64,000 bases of DNA from Kineosporiaceae bacterium (lineage in GTDB: Bacteria > Actinomycetota > Actinomycetes > Actinomycetales > Kineosporiaceae), in contig JAEUJN010000013.1 of assembly GCA_016794595.1 (NCBI GenBank), positions 1 through 64,000 of the forward strand, written 5' to 3'. Position 1 is the first letter of the stretch. Every line of letters begins with the position of its first letter. The position numbers and the translations under genes are program-made. Below are positions 28,238 to 41,010 of this stretch, one piece after another. The notes beneath the pieces were generated by a model. It searched no databases, was not told the DNA's origin, and saw only the letters and a list, made by a program, of their open reading frames with translations.

Positions 28238-29275
28238 ATGACCGAGTCCGCCGACCCGTCCGGTTCGAGCGCCGTGCATCGCATCGTGGTGCCCCCGCAG
28301 GTACCGATGGTGGCGCTGCTCGGAGCGCGCGACGAGATCCTCTCCAGTGTCGAACGGGCCTTCCCCCGCGCCGACATCCACGCCCGCGGCAACGAGATCA
28401 CGGTGACCGGCCGTCCGGCCGATGTGGCGCTGGTCGAGCGGCTGCTCGACGAGCTGATCGAGGTGGTCTCGGCCGGGCAGAGTCTGACGACGGACGCCGT
28501 GGAGCGCTCGCTGTCGATGCTGCGCCAGCAGACGGTCGAACGCCCGGTCGAGGTGCTGACCGCCAACGTGCTGTCCACCCGCGGGCGCACGATCCGGCCG
28601 AAGACGCTGAACCAGAAGCGCTACGTCGACGCCATCGACGAGCACACCGTCGTCTTCGGGATCGGGCCGGCCGGGACCGGCAAGACCTACCTGGCGATGG
28701 CCAAGGCCGTTCAGGCGTTGCAGTCCAAGCAGGTCAACCGGATCATCCTGACCCGTCCCGCGGTCGAGGCCGGCGAACGGCTCGGCTTCCTGCCCGGCAC
28801 CCTGACCGAGAAGATCGACCCCTATCTGCGCCCGCTGTACGACGCGCTGCACGACATGGTCGACCCGGAGTCGATCCCACGGCTGATGGCCGCCGGCACC
28901 ATCGAGGTGGCCCCCCTCGCCTACATGCGTGGCAGGACTCTGAACGACGCCTTCATCATCCTGGACGAGGCCCAGAACACCTCCCCGGAACAGATGAAGA
29001 TGTTCCTCACCCGGCTCGGGTTCGGCTCGAAGATGGTGGTCACCGGGGACGTCACCCAGGTCGACCTGCCCAGCGGCACGCTGTCCGGCCTGCGGATCGT
29101 GCGCGAGATCCTCGACGGGATCGAGGACGTCCGCTTCCACCTGCTGACCAGCGCGGACGTGGTCAGGCACCGGCTGGTCAGCGAGATCGTGGACGCCTAT
29201 GGCCGTTGGGACGAGGCCAGGGCTGCCGCGGTCCCGGTGCGCCGCGAGGCGTCCTCCCGGCGAAACCGGCGGTGA
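28238..29275 (+). CDS. phoH: PhoH-family ATPase
   Basis: 345 aa PhoH-type ATPase related to helicase cores. An N-terminal KH-like segment (about 15-75) precedes Walker [11 protein letters not shown] (about 141-150) and Walker [10 protein letters not shown] (about 240). It is linked to RNA metabolism through its conserved pairing with ybeY. ATG 28238 is preferred because the upstream in-frame ATG (28199) sits within the -10 box. It is followed by ybeY, CNNM and era, with 10-nt or smaller gaps, in the conserved order phoH-ybeY-CNNM-era. Confidence 0.94.
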   Translation: MTESADPSGSSAVHRIVVPPQVPMVALLGARDEILSSVERAFPRADIHARGNEITVTGRPADVALVERLLDELIEVVSAGQSLTTDAVERSLSMLRQQTVERPVEVLTANVLSTRGRTIRPKTLNQKRYVDAIDEHTVVFGIGPAGTGKTYLAMAKAVQALQSKQVNRIILTRPAVEAGERLGFLPGTLTEKIDPYLRPLYDALHDMVDPESIPRLMAAGTIEVAPLAYMRGRTLNDAFIILDEAQNTSPEQMKMFLTRLGFGSKMVVTGDVTQVDLPSGTLSGLRIVREILDGIEDVRFHLLTSADVVRHRLVSEIVDAYGRWDEARAAAVPVRREASSRRNRR

Positions 29276-29285
29276 GCGGCACCAC

Positions 29286-29747
29286 GTGAGCATCGAGGTC
29301 AACAACGAGAGTGGCCAGGCGGCGGACGAGGGCGGGATCGTCGCGCTCGCGCGGTTCGTGCTGGGGGAGTTGCGGATCCACCCCCAGGCGGAACTGTCGG
29401 TGATCCTGGTCGACGAGGACGCGATGAGCGTCCTGCACCAGCAGTGGATGGACGAGTCCGGACCGACGGACGTGCTGTCCTTCCCGATGGACGAGTTGCG
29501 TCCGGGGCGGGACGGCGAGGACCCGGTGCCCGGACTGCTCGGCGACGTCGTGCTGTGCCCCCAGGTCGCCGCGCGTCAGGCGGCCACCGCGGGGCACTCG
29601 ACGTCCGAGGAGCTCTTGCTGCTCACCACGCACGGCATCCTGCACCTGCTCGGCTACGACCACGCCGAGCCCGAGGAGGAGGCCGAGATGTTCGCCCTGC
29701 AGCGCAGGTTGCTGCTCACCTACCTGTCCACCCGGGGCCGGCGGTGA
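29286..29747 (+). CDS. ybeY: Endoribonuclease YbeY (16S rRNA maturation)
   Basis: 153 aa single-domain metalloendoribonuclease for 16S rRNA 3' processing and ribosome quality control. The zinc motif H-x3-H-x5-H is [12 protein letters not shown] near residues 118-129. TDVLSFPMD is the other family motif. GTG 29286 gives the normal MSIEVNNES start; a longer in-frame reading would overlap phoH. The stop overlaps the next GTG (GTGA), coupling it to the CNNM gene. Confidence 0.95.
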   Translation: MSIEVNNESGQAADEGGIVALARFVLGELRIHPQAELSVILVDEDAMSVLHQQWMDESGPTDVLSFPMDELRPGRDGEDPVPGLLGDVVLCPQVAARQAATAGHSTSEELLLLTTHGILHLLGYDHAEPEEEAEMFALQRRLLLTYLSTRGRR

Positions 29748-31033
29748 GCCTTCCCATCGGCCGCTTGGTCGTCCTGGCGATGATCCTCATCTCGCTGGCC
29801 GGACTGCTGGCCGCGGCGGAGGCGGCGTGTACCCGGGTCTCGCGGGGCCGGGTCGCCGAACTGGCCGAGGAGGGACGCCGGGGTGCGGCGGCGCTGCGCA
29901 GGGTGGTCGCCGACCCCGCACCGACCCTGCTGGTGGCCACCTTCCTGCGGGTGCTCTTCGACATCGGGTTCACGGTCATCGTCACGGTGCTCTATCTGGA
30001 TGCCCTTCCGGTCTGGTGGCATGCGGCCCTGGCCTCGGCAGCCCTCGCCTCCGCCGGGGTCTTCGTCGTGGTCGGGGTCGGGCCCCGCACCTACGGGCGC
30101 CAGCACGCCGATGCCGTCGGGCTGATCGCCGCGCCGGTGATGCTCGCCCTGGCCCGGGTGCTCGGCCCGTTCGCGCGGCTGCTCGTCCTGGTGGGCAACG
30201 CCATCACCCCGGGCAAGGGGTATCGGGACGGCCCGTTCGCCTCCGAGGCGGAGTTGCGTGAACTGGTCGACATGGCCTCGGAGCGCCAGCTGATCGAGGC
30301 CGACGAGCGCGAGATGATCCAGTCGGTGTTCGACCTGGGCGACACCCTCACCCGGGAGGTGATGGTGCCCCGGACGGATCTGGTCACGGTGTCCACGGTC
30401 ACCTCCCTGCACCATGCCCTGGCGGCGTTCCTGCGGTCCGGCTTCTCCCGGGTGCCCGTGATCGGCGAGGACCCGGACGACGTCCGCGGGGTGCTCTACC
30501 TCAAGGACGTCGTGCGCTGCCTGCACGAGGATCCCTCGACCGGGGACCGGATGCCGGCGGCCGAGGTCATGCGCGAGGCGTTCTTCGTGCCCGAGAGCAA
30601 GCCGGCCGACGATCTGCTGCGCGAGATGCAGGTCAAGGACGTGCCCCACGTGGCGATCGTGGTGGACGAGTACGGCGGTACTGCGGGGATGGTCACCCTC
30701 GAGGACCTGGTGGAGGAGATCGTCGGCGACATCTCCGACGAGTACGACGTGGAGGAGGCCGAGGTCGAGGACCTGGGCCAGGGGCGGTTCCGGGTCACGG
30801 CGCGGATGAACATCGAGGACATGGGCGAGCTGTTCGACCTCGAGCTCGAGGACGACGACGTGGACACCGTCGGTGGCCTGCTCGCGAAGGGCCTGGGCCG
30901 GCTGCCGATCGCGGACGCCACCACCGTGGTGGGGGCGTTGCGGCTGACCGCCGATCGATTCGAGGGACGGCGCCGGCGCCTGGCCACGGTGATCGTCGAG
31001 AAGGCCGTCCCGCCGGCTGAGGAGGCCGGGTGA
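29744..31033 (+). CDS. CNNM/CorC-type transmembrane protein with CBS pair
   Basis: 429 aa. The N-terminal DUF21/CNNM domain has about four helices (residues 1-140). A linker with [12 protein letters not shown] leads to two CBS domains (about 200-330, [39 protein letters not shown]), which bind adenine nucleotides. A C-terminal CorC/HlyC transporter-associated domain ends the protein. Family members act in Mg2+/Co2+ efflux or Mg2+ homeostasis. It is coupled to both neighbours by 4-nt overlaps. The transported ion is not determinable from sequence. Confidence 0.92.
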   Translation: MSLPIGRLVVLAMILISLAGLLAAAEAACTRVSRGRVAELAEEGRRGAAALRRVVADPAPTLLVATFLRVLFDIGFTVIVTVLYLDALPVWWHAALASAALASAGVFVVVGVGPRTYGRQHADAVGLIAAPVMLALARVLGPFARLLVLVGNAITPGKGYRDGPFASEAELRELVDMASERQLIEADEREMIQSVFDLGDTLTREVMVPRTDLVTVSTVTSLHHALAAFLRSGFSRVPVIGEDPDDVRGVLYLKDVVRCLHEDPSTGDRMPAAEVMREAFFVPESKPADDLLREMQVKDVPHVAIVVDEYGGTAGMVTLEDLVEEIVGDISDEYDVEEAEVEDLGQGRFRVTARMNIEDMGELFDLELEDDDVDTVGGLLAKGLGRLPIADATTVVGALRLTADRFEGRRRRLATVIVEKAVPPAEEAG

Positions 31034-31992
31034 ACGACCTCGGTGCGCGAGAGTCAGATCCGCGGGGAACCCCCTCTCACCGAAGCGGTTTCGCCTGCCT
31101 GGTGGGTCGCCCCAATGCCGGGAAGTCGACCCTGACCAATGCGCTGGTGGGTGAGAAGGTGGCCATCACCTCCAGTCGCCCGCAGACCACACGGCACGCC
31201 ATCCGAGGGATCGTTCATCGCGCCGACGGGCAACTCGTGCTGATCGACACCCCGGGCGTGCACAAGCCGCGCACGGTGCTGGGCGAGCGGCTCAACGACC
31301 TGGTCCGGGCCACCCTGCTCGAGGTCGACGTGATCGGGCTGTGCATCCCGGCTGATGAACCGGTCGGTCCGGGGGACCGGTTCATCGCTGCCGAGCTGGC
31401 AGAGCTGCACCGGGCAGGCGGAGCCCGGCGGCGTCCACCGGTGGTGGTGATCGTGACCAAGACGGACAAGGTCACCAAGGCCGCGCTGCCCCCGCAGCTG
31501 CTGGCGGCGGCGGGGTTGCTCGAGGCGGACGACGTGGTGCCGGTCTCGGCCGTCCGCGGTTCGCAGGTCGAGGTGCTCACCGACGTGTTGTTCGCGCACC
31601 TGCCGCCGGGCCCGCCGCTCTACCCGGACGGGGAACTCACCGACCAACCGGAGCGGGTGATGATCGCCGAGCTGGTGCGCGAGGCCGCACTGGAGGGGGT
31701 GCGGGACGAGCTCCCGCACAGCCTGGCGGTGGTGGTCGAGGACCTCGAGCCGCGGACTGGCCGTCCCGACGACGACCCCTTGCTCGACGTCAGGGCCTTC
31801 GTCTACGTCGAGCGGGACAGCCAGAAGGGGATCGTCATCGGGCGGGGCGGCTCGCGACTGCGCGAGATCGGTTCCCGGGCCCGGTCCGGGATCGAGGCCC
31901 TGCTGGGCCAGCGGGTCCACCTGGACCTGCGGGTCAAGGTGGCCAAGGACTGGCAACGCGACCCGAAACAGTTGCACCGCCTGGGGTTCTGA
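31030..31992 (+). CDS. era: GTPase Era
   Basis: 320 aa ribosome-assembly GTPase. G1 is GRPNAGKS (residues 26-33), G3 DTPGVHKPR, G4 TKTD, G5 VSAVRG, and the C-terminal KH domain has GIVIGRGGSRLREIGSRAR for binding the 3' end of 16S rRNA. The GTG start overlaps the CNNM stop. It is the last gene of the phoH-ybeY-CNNM-era operon; a strong hairpin starts within its stop codon. Confidence 0.96.
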   Translation: MNDLGARESDPRGTPSHRSGFACLVGRPNAGKSTLTNALVGEKVAITSSRPQTTRHAIRGIVHRADGQLVLIDTPGVHKPRTVLGERLNDLVRATLLEVDVIGLCIPADEPVGPGDRFIAAELAELHRAGGARRRPPVVVIVTKTDKVTKAALPPQLLAAAGLLEADDVVPVSAVRGSQVEVLTDVLFAHLPPGPPLYPDGELTDQPERVMIAELVREAALEGVRDELPHSLAVVVEDLEPRTGRPDDDPLLDVRAFVYVERDSQKGIVIGRGGSRLREIGSRARSGIEALLGQRVHLDLRVKVAKDWQRDPKQLHRLGF

Positions 31993-32043
31993 CCCTCGTG
32001 ATCATGCACTTTCGAATAGTCGAAAGTGCATGATCACGGGGTC
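31991..32043. terminator. Bidirectional hairpin terminator: perfect 19-bp stem, 4-nt loop
   Basis: The arms CGTGATCATGCACTTTCGA (31997-32015) and its exact reverse complement (32020-32038) flank ATAG. Outer bases GACCC (31991-31995) and GGGTC (32039-32043) extend the stem past a one-base bulge. It sits exactly between the convergent era stop and the next gene's stop, so it can end transcription both ways. The stem is far more A/T-rich than its surroundings. Confidence 0.85.
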
Positions 32044-32947
32044 AGACGCTCCCGCAGGCGCCGCAGTGGGGTGTGCCGACGCGGCGCGGTCGGTGGCAGG
32101 AGGTGCACTCACCGATCACGTCCCGGCCGCAGCCCTCGCAGTAGCCGGCGGGTGCGGTATCGGGTCCTGAGCGGAGGGGGTACCCGCAGAACGGGCACTC
32201 CCCCCGGCGCACCCGTCGGGGCGGGACGCGGCGGACCAGGGCTCGCTGGAGCGCGACGAAGGCGATCAGTGACAGCGCCACCCCGGTGAGCGAGATCAGC
32301 AACGGGCCGAGGTCGGGCAGGCTGATGTAGTCGGTGATGTAGTCCCCGGCCATCACCAGGGCGAGCAGGGTGGTCGCCGCGACCCCGGCGTAGAGCAACG
32401 GGAGCCGCCGCCGGGCGCGATGGCGGTAGCGGGCCAGGAGCCAGAAGGAGATCCCGAGCAGGCCCAGCACGTACGGCACCCGGACCAGGAACGTCAGCAG
32501 CCGGGCCCGGGAGTCCTCATCGGCGCGTTCGTCCTCCAGACGCTTGCTCGCGGCCTCGGCCGGCCCTCGGGCTCGGGCGAGCCGCTGATCGGCCTCACTG
32601 GCGGTGGTGGCCGCCGTCCGCTGCGCGATCTGTGCCTGCTGGTAGGCGCGTTCGAGCTCGGCCGCCGGCTGCCCGGCGTCCAGTGCCGTGCGGTAGGCCT
32701 CCCGGCTCTGTTCCAGTTGCAGGTTGGCCAGATCGAGCGCCCCCTGGGCCTTCTCGGAGGCGCTCTGGGCGGCATCCCGGGCCAGGATGGCCGGGTCGGT
32801 CACCACGCTCTGGGGTGGACGGAACGGCTCGTCCAGCTTGGCGTACCCCCAGATCAGCCCGATCACGAGGAACAGGGCGAAGACGATGGCGAGGAACCGC
32901 TCTCCGCGGGTCGACTCCAGTTCGTCCTCGGCGACCAGGGTGCTCAT
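32042..32947 (-). CDS. Membrane protein with coiled coil and C-terminal zinc ribbons (unknown function)
   Basis: 301 aa, not recognised. TM1 is at about residues 18-36. A charged coiled coil (about 50-140, rich in Ala, Glu, Gln and Arg) follows, then three further helices (about 150-235). The C-terminal tail holds four Cys pairs (CPFCGYPL, CEGCG, CTSCHRPR, CGACG), two zinc-ribbon-like knuckles. It probably signals or assembles at the membrane. The ATG overlaps the stop of the upstream XRE gene by 4 nt, so both are one operon and probably act together. Confidence 0.75.
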   Translation of the reverse strand: MSTLVAEDELESTRGERFLAIVFALFLVIGLIWGYAKLDEPFRPPQSVVTDPAILARDAAQSASEKAQGALDLANLQLEQSREAYRTALDAGQPAAELERAYQQAQIAQRTAATTASEADQRLARARGPAEAASKRLEDERADEDSRARLLTFLVRVPYVLGLLGISFWLLARYRHRARRRLPLLYAGVAATTLLALVMAGDYITDYISLPDLGPLLISLTGVALSLIAFVALQRALVRRVPPRRVRRGECPFCGYPLRSGPDTAPAGYCEGCGRDVIGECTSCHRPRRVGTPHCGACGSV

Positions 32948-33270
32948 GACGATCCCTTCCGTCGGGTGCGGGGCCGCAGCTGGACGACGAGTTCGCAGTC
33001 CAGAGCGGCGGCGATGCGTTGCAGGGTGTCGATGCGAGGCGGTCGGCCGCCGGATTCCACTCGGGCGATGGCCGACTGTGTGGTGTCGCAGAGCCTGGCG
33101 AGCTCGGCTTGTGACAGCCGCAGTTCCGTTCTGCGCGAGGCGATCTGTTCGGCGATGTCGGCGAACAGCGGGCTCGGTTCGTCGGCCGGGCCGTCCGCCA
33201 GCCGCTCTCTCAGCCGGTCGAACGGACGCCGCCGCTCGCGCCCGCCGTCGTCGTTGGACATCGCAAACAT
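32944..33270 (-). CDS. XRE-family transcriptional regulator
   Basis: 108 aa DNA-binding protein. A charged N-terminus of about 40 residues is followed by a HTH_3 domain (about 42-97, RTELRLSQAELARLCDTTQS, then ESGGRPPRIDTLQRIAAAL). ATG 33270 is supported by a -10-like TAGACA 6 nt upstream (leaderless); ATG 33261 is the alternative. The promoter contains inverted ATCGCA half-sites, consistent with autoregulation. It could resemble a stand-alone antitoxin-like regulator, but the partner is a zinc-ribbon membrane protein, not a toxin. Confidence 0.85.
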   Translation of the reverse strand: MFAMSNDDGGRERRRPFDRLRERLADGPADEPSPLFADIAEQIASRRTELRLSQAELARLCDTTQSAIARVESGGRPPRIDTLQRIAAALDCELVVQLRPRTRRKGSS

Positions 33271-33298
33271 GAGATATGTCTATCGCAGATTTGCGATG
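33259..33298 (-). promoter_or_regulatory. XRE promoter with inverted ATCGCA operator half-sites
   Basis: CATCGCAAA (33259-33267) and TTTGCGATG (33290-33298) form a 9-bp inverted repeat. A further ATCGCA (33282-33287) pairs with TGCGAT (33292-33297) over a 4-nt spacer. The minus-strand -10-like TAGACA lies at 33282-33277. The A/T-rich segment stands out from its surroundings. Confidence 0.6.
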
Positions 33299-33323
33299 GC
33301 GTCAACGGCCGCCCGGGGTGAGG

Positions 33324-34183
33324 TCAGCCGTTCACCGGCGTGCCGTGGCGATGGTGGACGGCGCGTCCGTCGGGCCAGCGGACCGAGGGCCCGTCGTCCC
33401 GGTGCAGGTGGAGGCGGTCCGTCCCGGCGGACCGATGGACCTCGGCCGGACGGTCACAGATCACCAGGTGTTCCCGCAGTGGCCACCACGGGACTCCGCG
33501 GGTGCGGCGCACGGCCCGGGAGAGGCCCCACAGATCCTCGTTGTCCGGCTCGAGGCCGCAGACGCCGTTGAGGAAGGCGTCCCAGATCACCAGCTCCGCG
33601 GCCCGGTAGATGCCGCCCTGGCTCTTGAGGTAGACCTGCCGCAGGGCCCGGTCCGTCGGATCGAACCCGTCACCGAATCGCGTCTGCTCGCGGCCGGGGA
33701 GGGCCCCCGACGACTCGACGTGGTCCAGTTCGAGCACCGCCTGTCGGGTCAGCAGCGCACCGATGGCCGCTGACAGGGCGTCGTGCACCAGGACGCTCAC
33801 CAGGCCGGCGCGATCGGCTGCCCCGCGCAGCACGATCATCCGGCGCATGTCCTCGTTGAGCAGCCACCCGGTGTTCAGCTCCAGTGGGCGAGTGATCACC
33901 CGTTCGCCGGTGGTGCGGGCCTGGGTCAGTGCCAGTTCCGCGAGCACCTGCTGGGCGTGCCAGGGGGAATCCGCCTACAGCACGGTCCTCGGCCAGGTGA
34001 GCCCGGCGATGGCGTAGACCTCGCCCAGGGCTGCCTGCGCCTCGGGCCGGTGGACCGGTCCGGGGGCAAGTAGCTCGGCCAGGACGCCGAGGGCACAGGG
34101 CTCGAACGCCTCACGATGCTGCCCGGTCAGGGTCGACAGCCGCACCGCCCGCGGGGGAGGGGGAAGGGGCCGAGGGCCTGCGC

Positions 34184-34187
<4 letters not shown>
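33324..34187 (-). pseudogene. DUF6745-like gene interrupted by in-frame TAG at codon 71
   Basis: The frame begins with GTG 34187 inside the stop of the decarboxylase gene and runs to 33324, but codon 71 (33975-33977) is TAG. The peptide before it ends AIAGLTWPRTVL; after it comes ADSPWHAQQVLAEL. Related proteins usually have Trp at that place (a V-W-x-DSP pattern, from memory), so TGG to TAG is the likely change. The C-terminus DGPSVRWPDGRAVHHRHG is the DUF6745 signature. The function of the family is unknown. An internal ATG at 33947 could give a 207-aa product. Decay, readthrough and sequencing error are all possible. Confidence 0.7.
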
Positions 34188-35598
<1,411 letters not shown>

Positions 35599-35602
<4 letters not shown>

Positions 35603-36897
35603 GACCGATGACGGTATCCGCGCAGGACCACCAGAGATCCCAGCACCAGGACGGCCGGCAGCACCGAGAAGCCGAGAACGATCGCGGCCACCGCCGAGGC
35701 CGGCTGGGAGGCCGCCGAGTCGTTGGAGGAGACGTACCCGCCCAGGCTGAGCAGCAACCCGAAGATCCCGGGGCCCAGCGCCATCCCCAGGGTTTCCCCG
35801 GCCGTCCAGATGCCGGTGAAGACCCCGATCCGGTTCTGGCCCGTGCGGGTGGCGTCGGCGGCCGCGACGTCCGGCAGCATCGCCAGCGGGAACAGTTGCG
35901 CGCCGGCATACCCGACTCCCACGACGGCTGCGGCCCCGTACACCGCGACCAGGGGGAGCGTGCCCGCGGCGGCCAGGGCGAGTGCGCCGGTCGCCAGTAC
36001 CAGGCTCGAGACCACGTACCCCGAGCGCTTGCCGATCCGGGCGCCGAGCCACTGCCAGGCCGGGGTGCACACGATCGCCGGGGCGACGAAGCAGACGAAC
36101 AGCAGCGAGGCGGCACCCGGGCGGTGGAGCACCTGCCGGGCCACGTAGTCCACGCCGGCGAGCATCGCGCCGATGCCCAGTGCCTGGACGACGAAGGTGA
36201 CCAGGACAGCGCGGAAGTCGCGGTCGGCCGTGACCACGGCCAGTTGGTCGCGCAGGCCTCCAGCGGCCACGGCGACCTGCCCGACGGGTGCTCCGCGGGT
36301 TCCCCGCCAGGCACCGAGGGCACCGGCCGCGATCAGCAGGGCGACGGCCAGGCCCATCACGGTGTACCCGCGTTCGGGTCCCAGTCCGTTGCGGATCACC
36401 GGTGCGAGGCCGCCGCTGACCAGGATGGCCAGGGCCAGGACGGCCACTCGCCAGGTCATCAGGGCGGTCCGCTCGTCCGGGTCCTGGGTGAGCTCGGCCG
36501 GCATGGCCACGTACGGCACCTGGAAGAACGCGTACGCGGTGGCGCAGGCCAGGAACAGCGCCCCGACCCAGGCGGCGGCCAGGGCACTGGGTGAGGTGGG
36601 TCCGGCGAACAGCAGGGCGAAGGCCAGCGCCAGGGTGAGTCCGGCGCGGATCAGGAACGGGCGGCGCGGTCCGTCGGGCGCTGTGCTGCGATCGCTGATC
36701 CTGCCGGCGATCGGGTTGAGCACGACATCCCAGGCCTTCGGTGCGAACACGATGATCCCGGCCAAGGCGGCCGGAACCGCGAGCCGCTCGGTGAGGTAGG
36801 GCAGCAACATCAGTCCCGGGACAGTGCCGAACGAGCCGGTGGCCACCCCGCCCAGGGCGTAGCCGGCCCGAGTTCGGGTGGGGAGGGGCCCGGCCAT
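35599..36897 (-). CDS. MFS transporter, GPH (glycoside-pentoside-hexuronide) type
   Basis: 432 aa permease with about 12 helices. The N-terminal signature VVLNPIAGRISDRSTAPDGP RRP (with the D-x-x-NP and GxxSDR pattern) is that of the GPH:cation symporter group. It probably imports a sugar or small organic solute with H+ or Na+. ATG 36897 has no good ribosome site, but earlier in-frame starts run into the leuA leader region. It is the first gene of a three-gene minus-strand operon and divergent from leuA. Confidence 0.85.
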
Positions 36898-36969
36898 GGG
36901 CCGAACCCAATCACAGGTTCCGGGGTACCCGGGGATGCCGGGGCCGTCGGCCTGCGGTGTGGCATGAGG

Positions 36970-36975
36970 TACGGT
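36970..36975 (+). promoter_or_regulatory. Leaderless -10 element (TACGGT) of the leuA leader
   Basis: TACGGT lies 6 nt before GTG 36982, the start of the leader peptide, with no ribosome site, so the transcript probably begins at the leader peptide's first codon. Confidence 0.6.
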
Positions 36976-36981
36976 GACCCC

Positions 36982-38875
<1,894 letters not shown>

Positions 38876-39562
38876 CGTCGCGCCGGGTGCACGGTCTCCA
38901 CGGTGCGAGGTCGTGCATCCGGGGCGTCGCCGTCGACGCGCTGGCTCTGGGCGTGCTCGGCGTTGCGACTCCCGCGCGCGATGGACGGAGTCCCGGCATC
39001 TGCCCTGGCCCTGGCGTTGTCGCAGGTGGCTCCTGTGGGCGGCCCGAGTCTGCCGGCCGGTTCGGGCCCGATCTGGTCCGTCCCCCAGACCGCTGACCCC
39101 ACGCTGACACCGGTCACCGGAACATTGACCTCCGATGGTCAGACTTCGGCACGATGACGCTCTACCAGGAGGGTTCGGGTCACTCCAGCGTGGCCGCCGT
39201 CATCGGTGATGACGGGACGTCGTTCATCGTGCAGATCGTCGACACCTCGCGTGAGGACCGGGCAGAGGAGTGTTCTCCGCCGCGGCCGCCAGACCCGGGA
39301 GACGCTCTACGTCCCGAATACCGACCCGCCGGCGGACCGGTCGGGCAGGCTCCTCGATGACACCGCGGATGACGAGGCGAAATCCAGCGGTGGCGACGGT
39401 GTCCACCCGGACTCCAACGTCCGCGTGCTCGATCCGAACGACCCGGCCTCGTGGTGGTCCGCGACCCGCTCCGCAGGCGTCCGTGCACCTGCGCCAGGAC
39501 GTTGTCCACAGGTCCGGAGCTGGGCCTGTCGCGGCGTGGTCCGATGTGCCAGGCTGACCGGC
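38876..39562 (+). pseudogene. Decayed region: remnant of an unrecognised gene with frameshifts
   Basis: No intact gene is visible in these 687 nt. Segments with coding-like third positions occur in changing frames: about 38990-39150 (PVGGPSLPAGSGPIWSVPQT), about 39140-39290 (TMTLYQEGSGHSSVAAVIGD) and about 39290-39470 (TLYVPNTDPPADRSG, DDTADDEAKSSGGDG). Joined, they read as one acidic, possibly secreted protein with two frameshifts near 39145 and 39280. The second segment could also be a 68-aa gene at 39154-39360 with CAGACT 8 nt before its ATG. No family is recognised. Confidence 0.35.
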
Positions 39563-39907
39563 ATGAGCGAGCTGGAGGAGATCCGCGGAGAGGTCCGGCA
39601 GTTGCGTTCTGACGTGGACGACCTGCGTGAGCAGGTGGCAGACACGCGAGTTCTCGCGGCCCTCGCCGACCGTGAGGTGGCCGGTGTCAGGGGTGCTCTG
39701 CGCGGGATCGTCCAGACGCAGAACGCGCTCCGTGACACCCAGCTCGAGCAGGGAAGAACCCTGGCGCTCCATGGTCGGATGCTCGTGCAGCATGGGGAGA
39801 CGCTGGACCGGCACACCGAGACGCTGGACCGGCACACCGAGACTCTCGACCGGCACACCGAGATGCTGCAGGAGATCCTGCACCGGCTTCCCCCGACCGG
39901 GACCTGA
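39563..39907 (+). CDS. Small coiled-coil protein with tandem heptads (unknown function)
   Basis: 114 aa, entirely predicted coiled coil. It starts MSELEEIRGEVRQLRSDVDD and ends with three ETLDRHT heptads encoded by a 21-bp tandem repeat, then EMLQEILHRLPPTGT. No catalytic motif is seen. CAGGCT lies 7 nt before the ATG, the leaderless pattern. It may be an oligomerisation or DNA-associated protein. It is a free-standing gene beside a decayed region, so it may itself be a recent or drifting gene. Confidence 0.65.
   Translation: MSELEEIRGEVRQLRSDVDDLREQVADTRVLAALADREVAGVRGALRGIVQTQNALRDTQLEQGRTLALHGRMLVQHGETLDRHTETLDRHTETLDRHTEMLQEILHRLPPTGT
39797..39859 (+). repeat. 21-bp tandem repeat, three copies, coding for heptads
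   Basis: Units at 39797, 39818 and 39839 (GAGACGCTGGACCGGCACAC and one more base) encode ETLDRHT; the first two are identical and the third differs at two bases. Confidence 0.9.
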
Positions 39908-40063
39908 CGAGGACTGGGTGTCGCAGGTCTCGCTGGAACTCGCGATCGACTGGTTCCGCCGACGGGCATGTGGGCGGCTCACCTCGCCTGGGTGAGGATG
40001 GCCGCTGCCGCTTGATCACTGCGTTGGGGGCGAGGCGGACCCTGGTTCGGCGCGAGCATGGAC
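39908..40063. other. Non-coding gap before recO
   Basis: A weak hairpin CTCACC (39978-39983) / GGTGAG (39991-39996) with a 7-nt loop may terminate the coiled-coil gene. Nothing else was seen. Confidence 0.35.
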
Positions 40064-40069
40064 CAGAAT
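40064..40069 (+). promoter_or_regulatory. Leaderless -10-like element (CAGAAT) of recO
   Basis: CAGAAT lies 6 nt before ATG 40076. An in-frame GTG-type start at 40058 would lie upstream of the predicted transcript start. Confidence 0.45.
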
Positions 40070-40075
40070 GGGGCG

Positions 40076-40804
40076 ATGCCGCTCTACCGTGACGAGGCGG
40101 TCGTCCTGCGGACCCAGAAACTGGGCGAGGCCGACCGCATCGTCACGTTCCTGACCCGGGAGCGGGGACGGGTGCGCGCCGTGGCCAAGGGCGTGCGCAA
40201 GACCAGTTCGCGCCTCGGGGGACGGGTCGAGCCGTTCATGCAGGTCGACGTCCAGTTCTACGAGGGTCGTTCGCTCGATGTGGTCAATCAGGTCGAGACC
40301 ATCGGTGCCTACGGCCTGGGGATCGCCTCCGACTACGGCAGGTACACGGCTGGGACGGCGATGCTCGAGACCACCGAGCGTCTCACCGAGACCGAGGGCG
40401 AGCCGTCACTGCAGCTGTACCTGCTGCTGGTGGGTGCGCTGCGGGCCCTGTCCGCGGGCGAGCATGCGCCTGCGCTGATCCTGGACGCCTTCCTGTTGCG
40501 CTCCCTGGCCGTGGCGGGCTGGGCGCCGTCCTTCACCGACTGTGCTCGGTGCGGTGAACCCGGCCCGCACCGATCGTTCACGATCGCCTCGGGTGGGTCG
40601 GTGTGCCCGCCCTGCCGCCCGGCGGTGGCGACGGCCCCCCACCCCGCGACCCTGGCGCTGCTGGCCGCGCTGCTCAGCGGCGACTGGGACGTCGCGGATT
40701 CCAGTGAGGAACGGCACCGTCGCGAGGCGAGTGGGATCACGGCCGCCTACCTGCAGTGGCACCTGGAGCGTCAGGTGCGCTCGCTGCGCCTCGTCGAGCG
40801 CTGA
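40076..40804 (+). CDS. recO: DNA repair protein RecO
   Basis: 242 aa recombination mediator of the RecFOR pathway that anneals DNA and helps load RecA. The N-terminal OB fold has [20 protein letters not shown] and [20 protein letters not shown]. The C-terminal helical part carries a zinc site of two Cys pairs (CARCG near residue 160 and CPPC about 20 residues later). ATG 40076 follows a -10-like box by 6 nt. Its position just before uppS is typical, although an acetate permease gene is inserted here. Confidence 0.94.
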   Translation: MPLYRDEAVVLRTQKLGEADRIVTFLTRERGRVRAVAKGVRKTSSRLGGRVEPFMQVDVQFYEGRSLDVVNQVETIGAYGLGIASDYGRYTAGTAMLETTERLTETEGEPSLQLYLLLVGALRALSAGEHAPALILDAFLLRSLAVAGWAPSFTDCARCGEPGPHRSFTIASGGSVCPPCRPAVATAPHPATLALLAALLSGDWDVADSSEERHRREASGITAAYLQWHLERQVRSLRLVER

Positions 40805-41010
40805 ACGCCCGGCGCGGACCAACCCGTGAGGGAAGGTTCGTCCTCTCGTCCCGTGCGACGGACCGCTGATCGCCGGTTGGTCGCCTGCATTGGCCGATCA
40901 CTGCGAACCTGGCGCCGCTCGCCGTGGTCGGGGCGCAATTGCTCATGTGGTCCCGCCGCGTTGGGTAAACCCTGGTGGGGAAAGGACAAAGTCGATGAAA
41001 GGCCGTTGAA
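40805..41010. other. Gap between recO and the acetate permease
   Basis: 206 nt without a convincing gene. AAAGG at 40998-41002 is the probable ribosome site of the permease, 8 nt before its ATG. It lies within a 4-codon open frame (ATG 40995 to TGA 41009) that ends 1 nt before the permease ATG. No clear promoter box was found. Confidence 0.35.

Noticed and set aside
32944-33270. Antitoxin of a type II toxin-antitoxin pair
   Set aside because: The coupled gene encodes a 301-aa multi-helix zinc-ribbon protein, not a small toxin.
12646-33977. TAG reassigned as a sense codon in this organism
   Set aside because: TAG is the normal terminator of lepA, rsmE, the acetate permease, dnaG, the lipoprotein gene and the leuA leader, so general reassignment is unlikely. 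Low-level suppression remains open.
40995-41009. 4-codon upstream open frame regulating the acetate permease
   Set aside because: It is too short to judge, and its AAAGG is simply the permease ribosome site.
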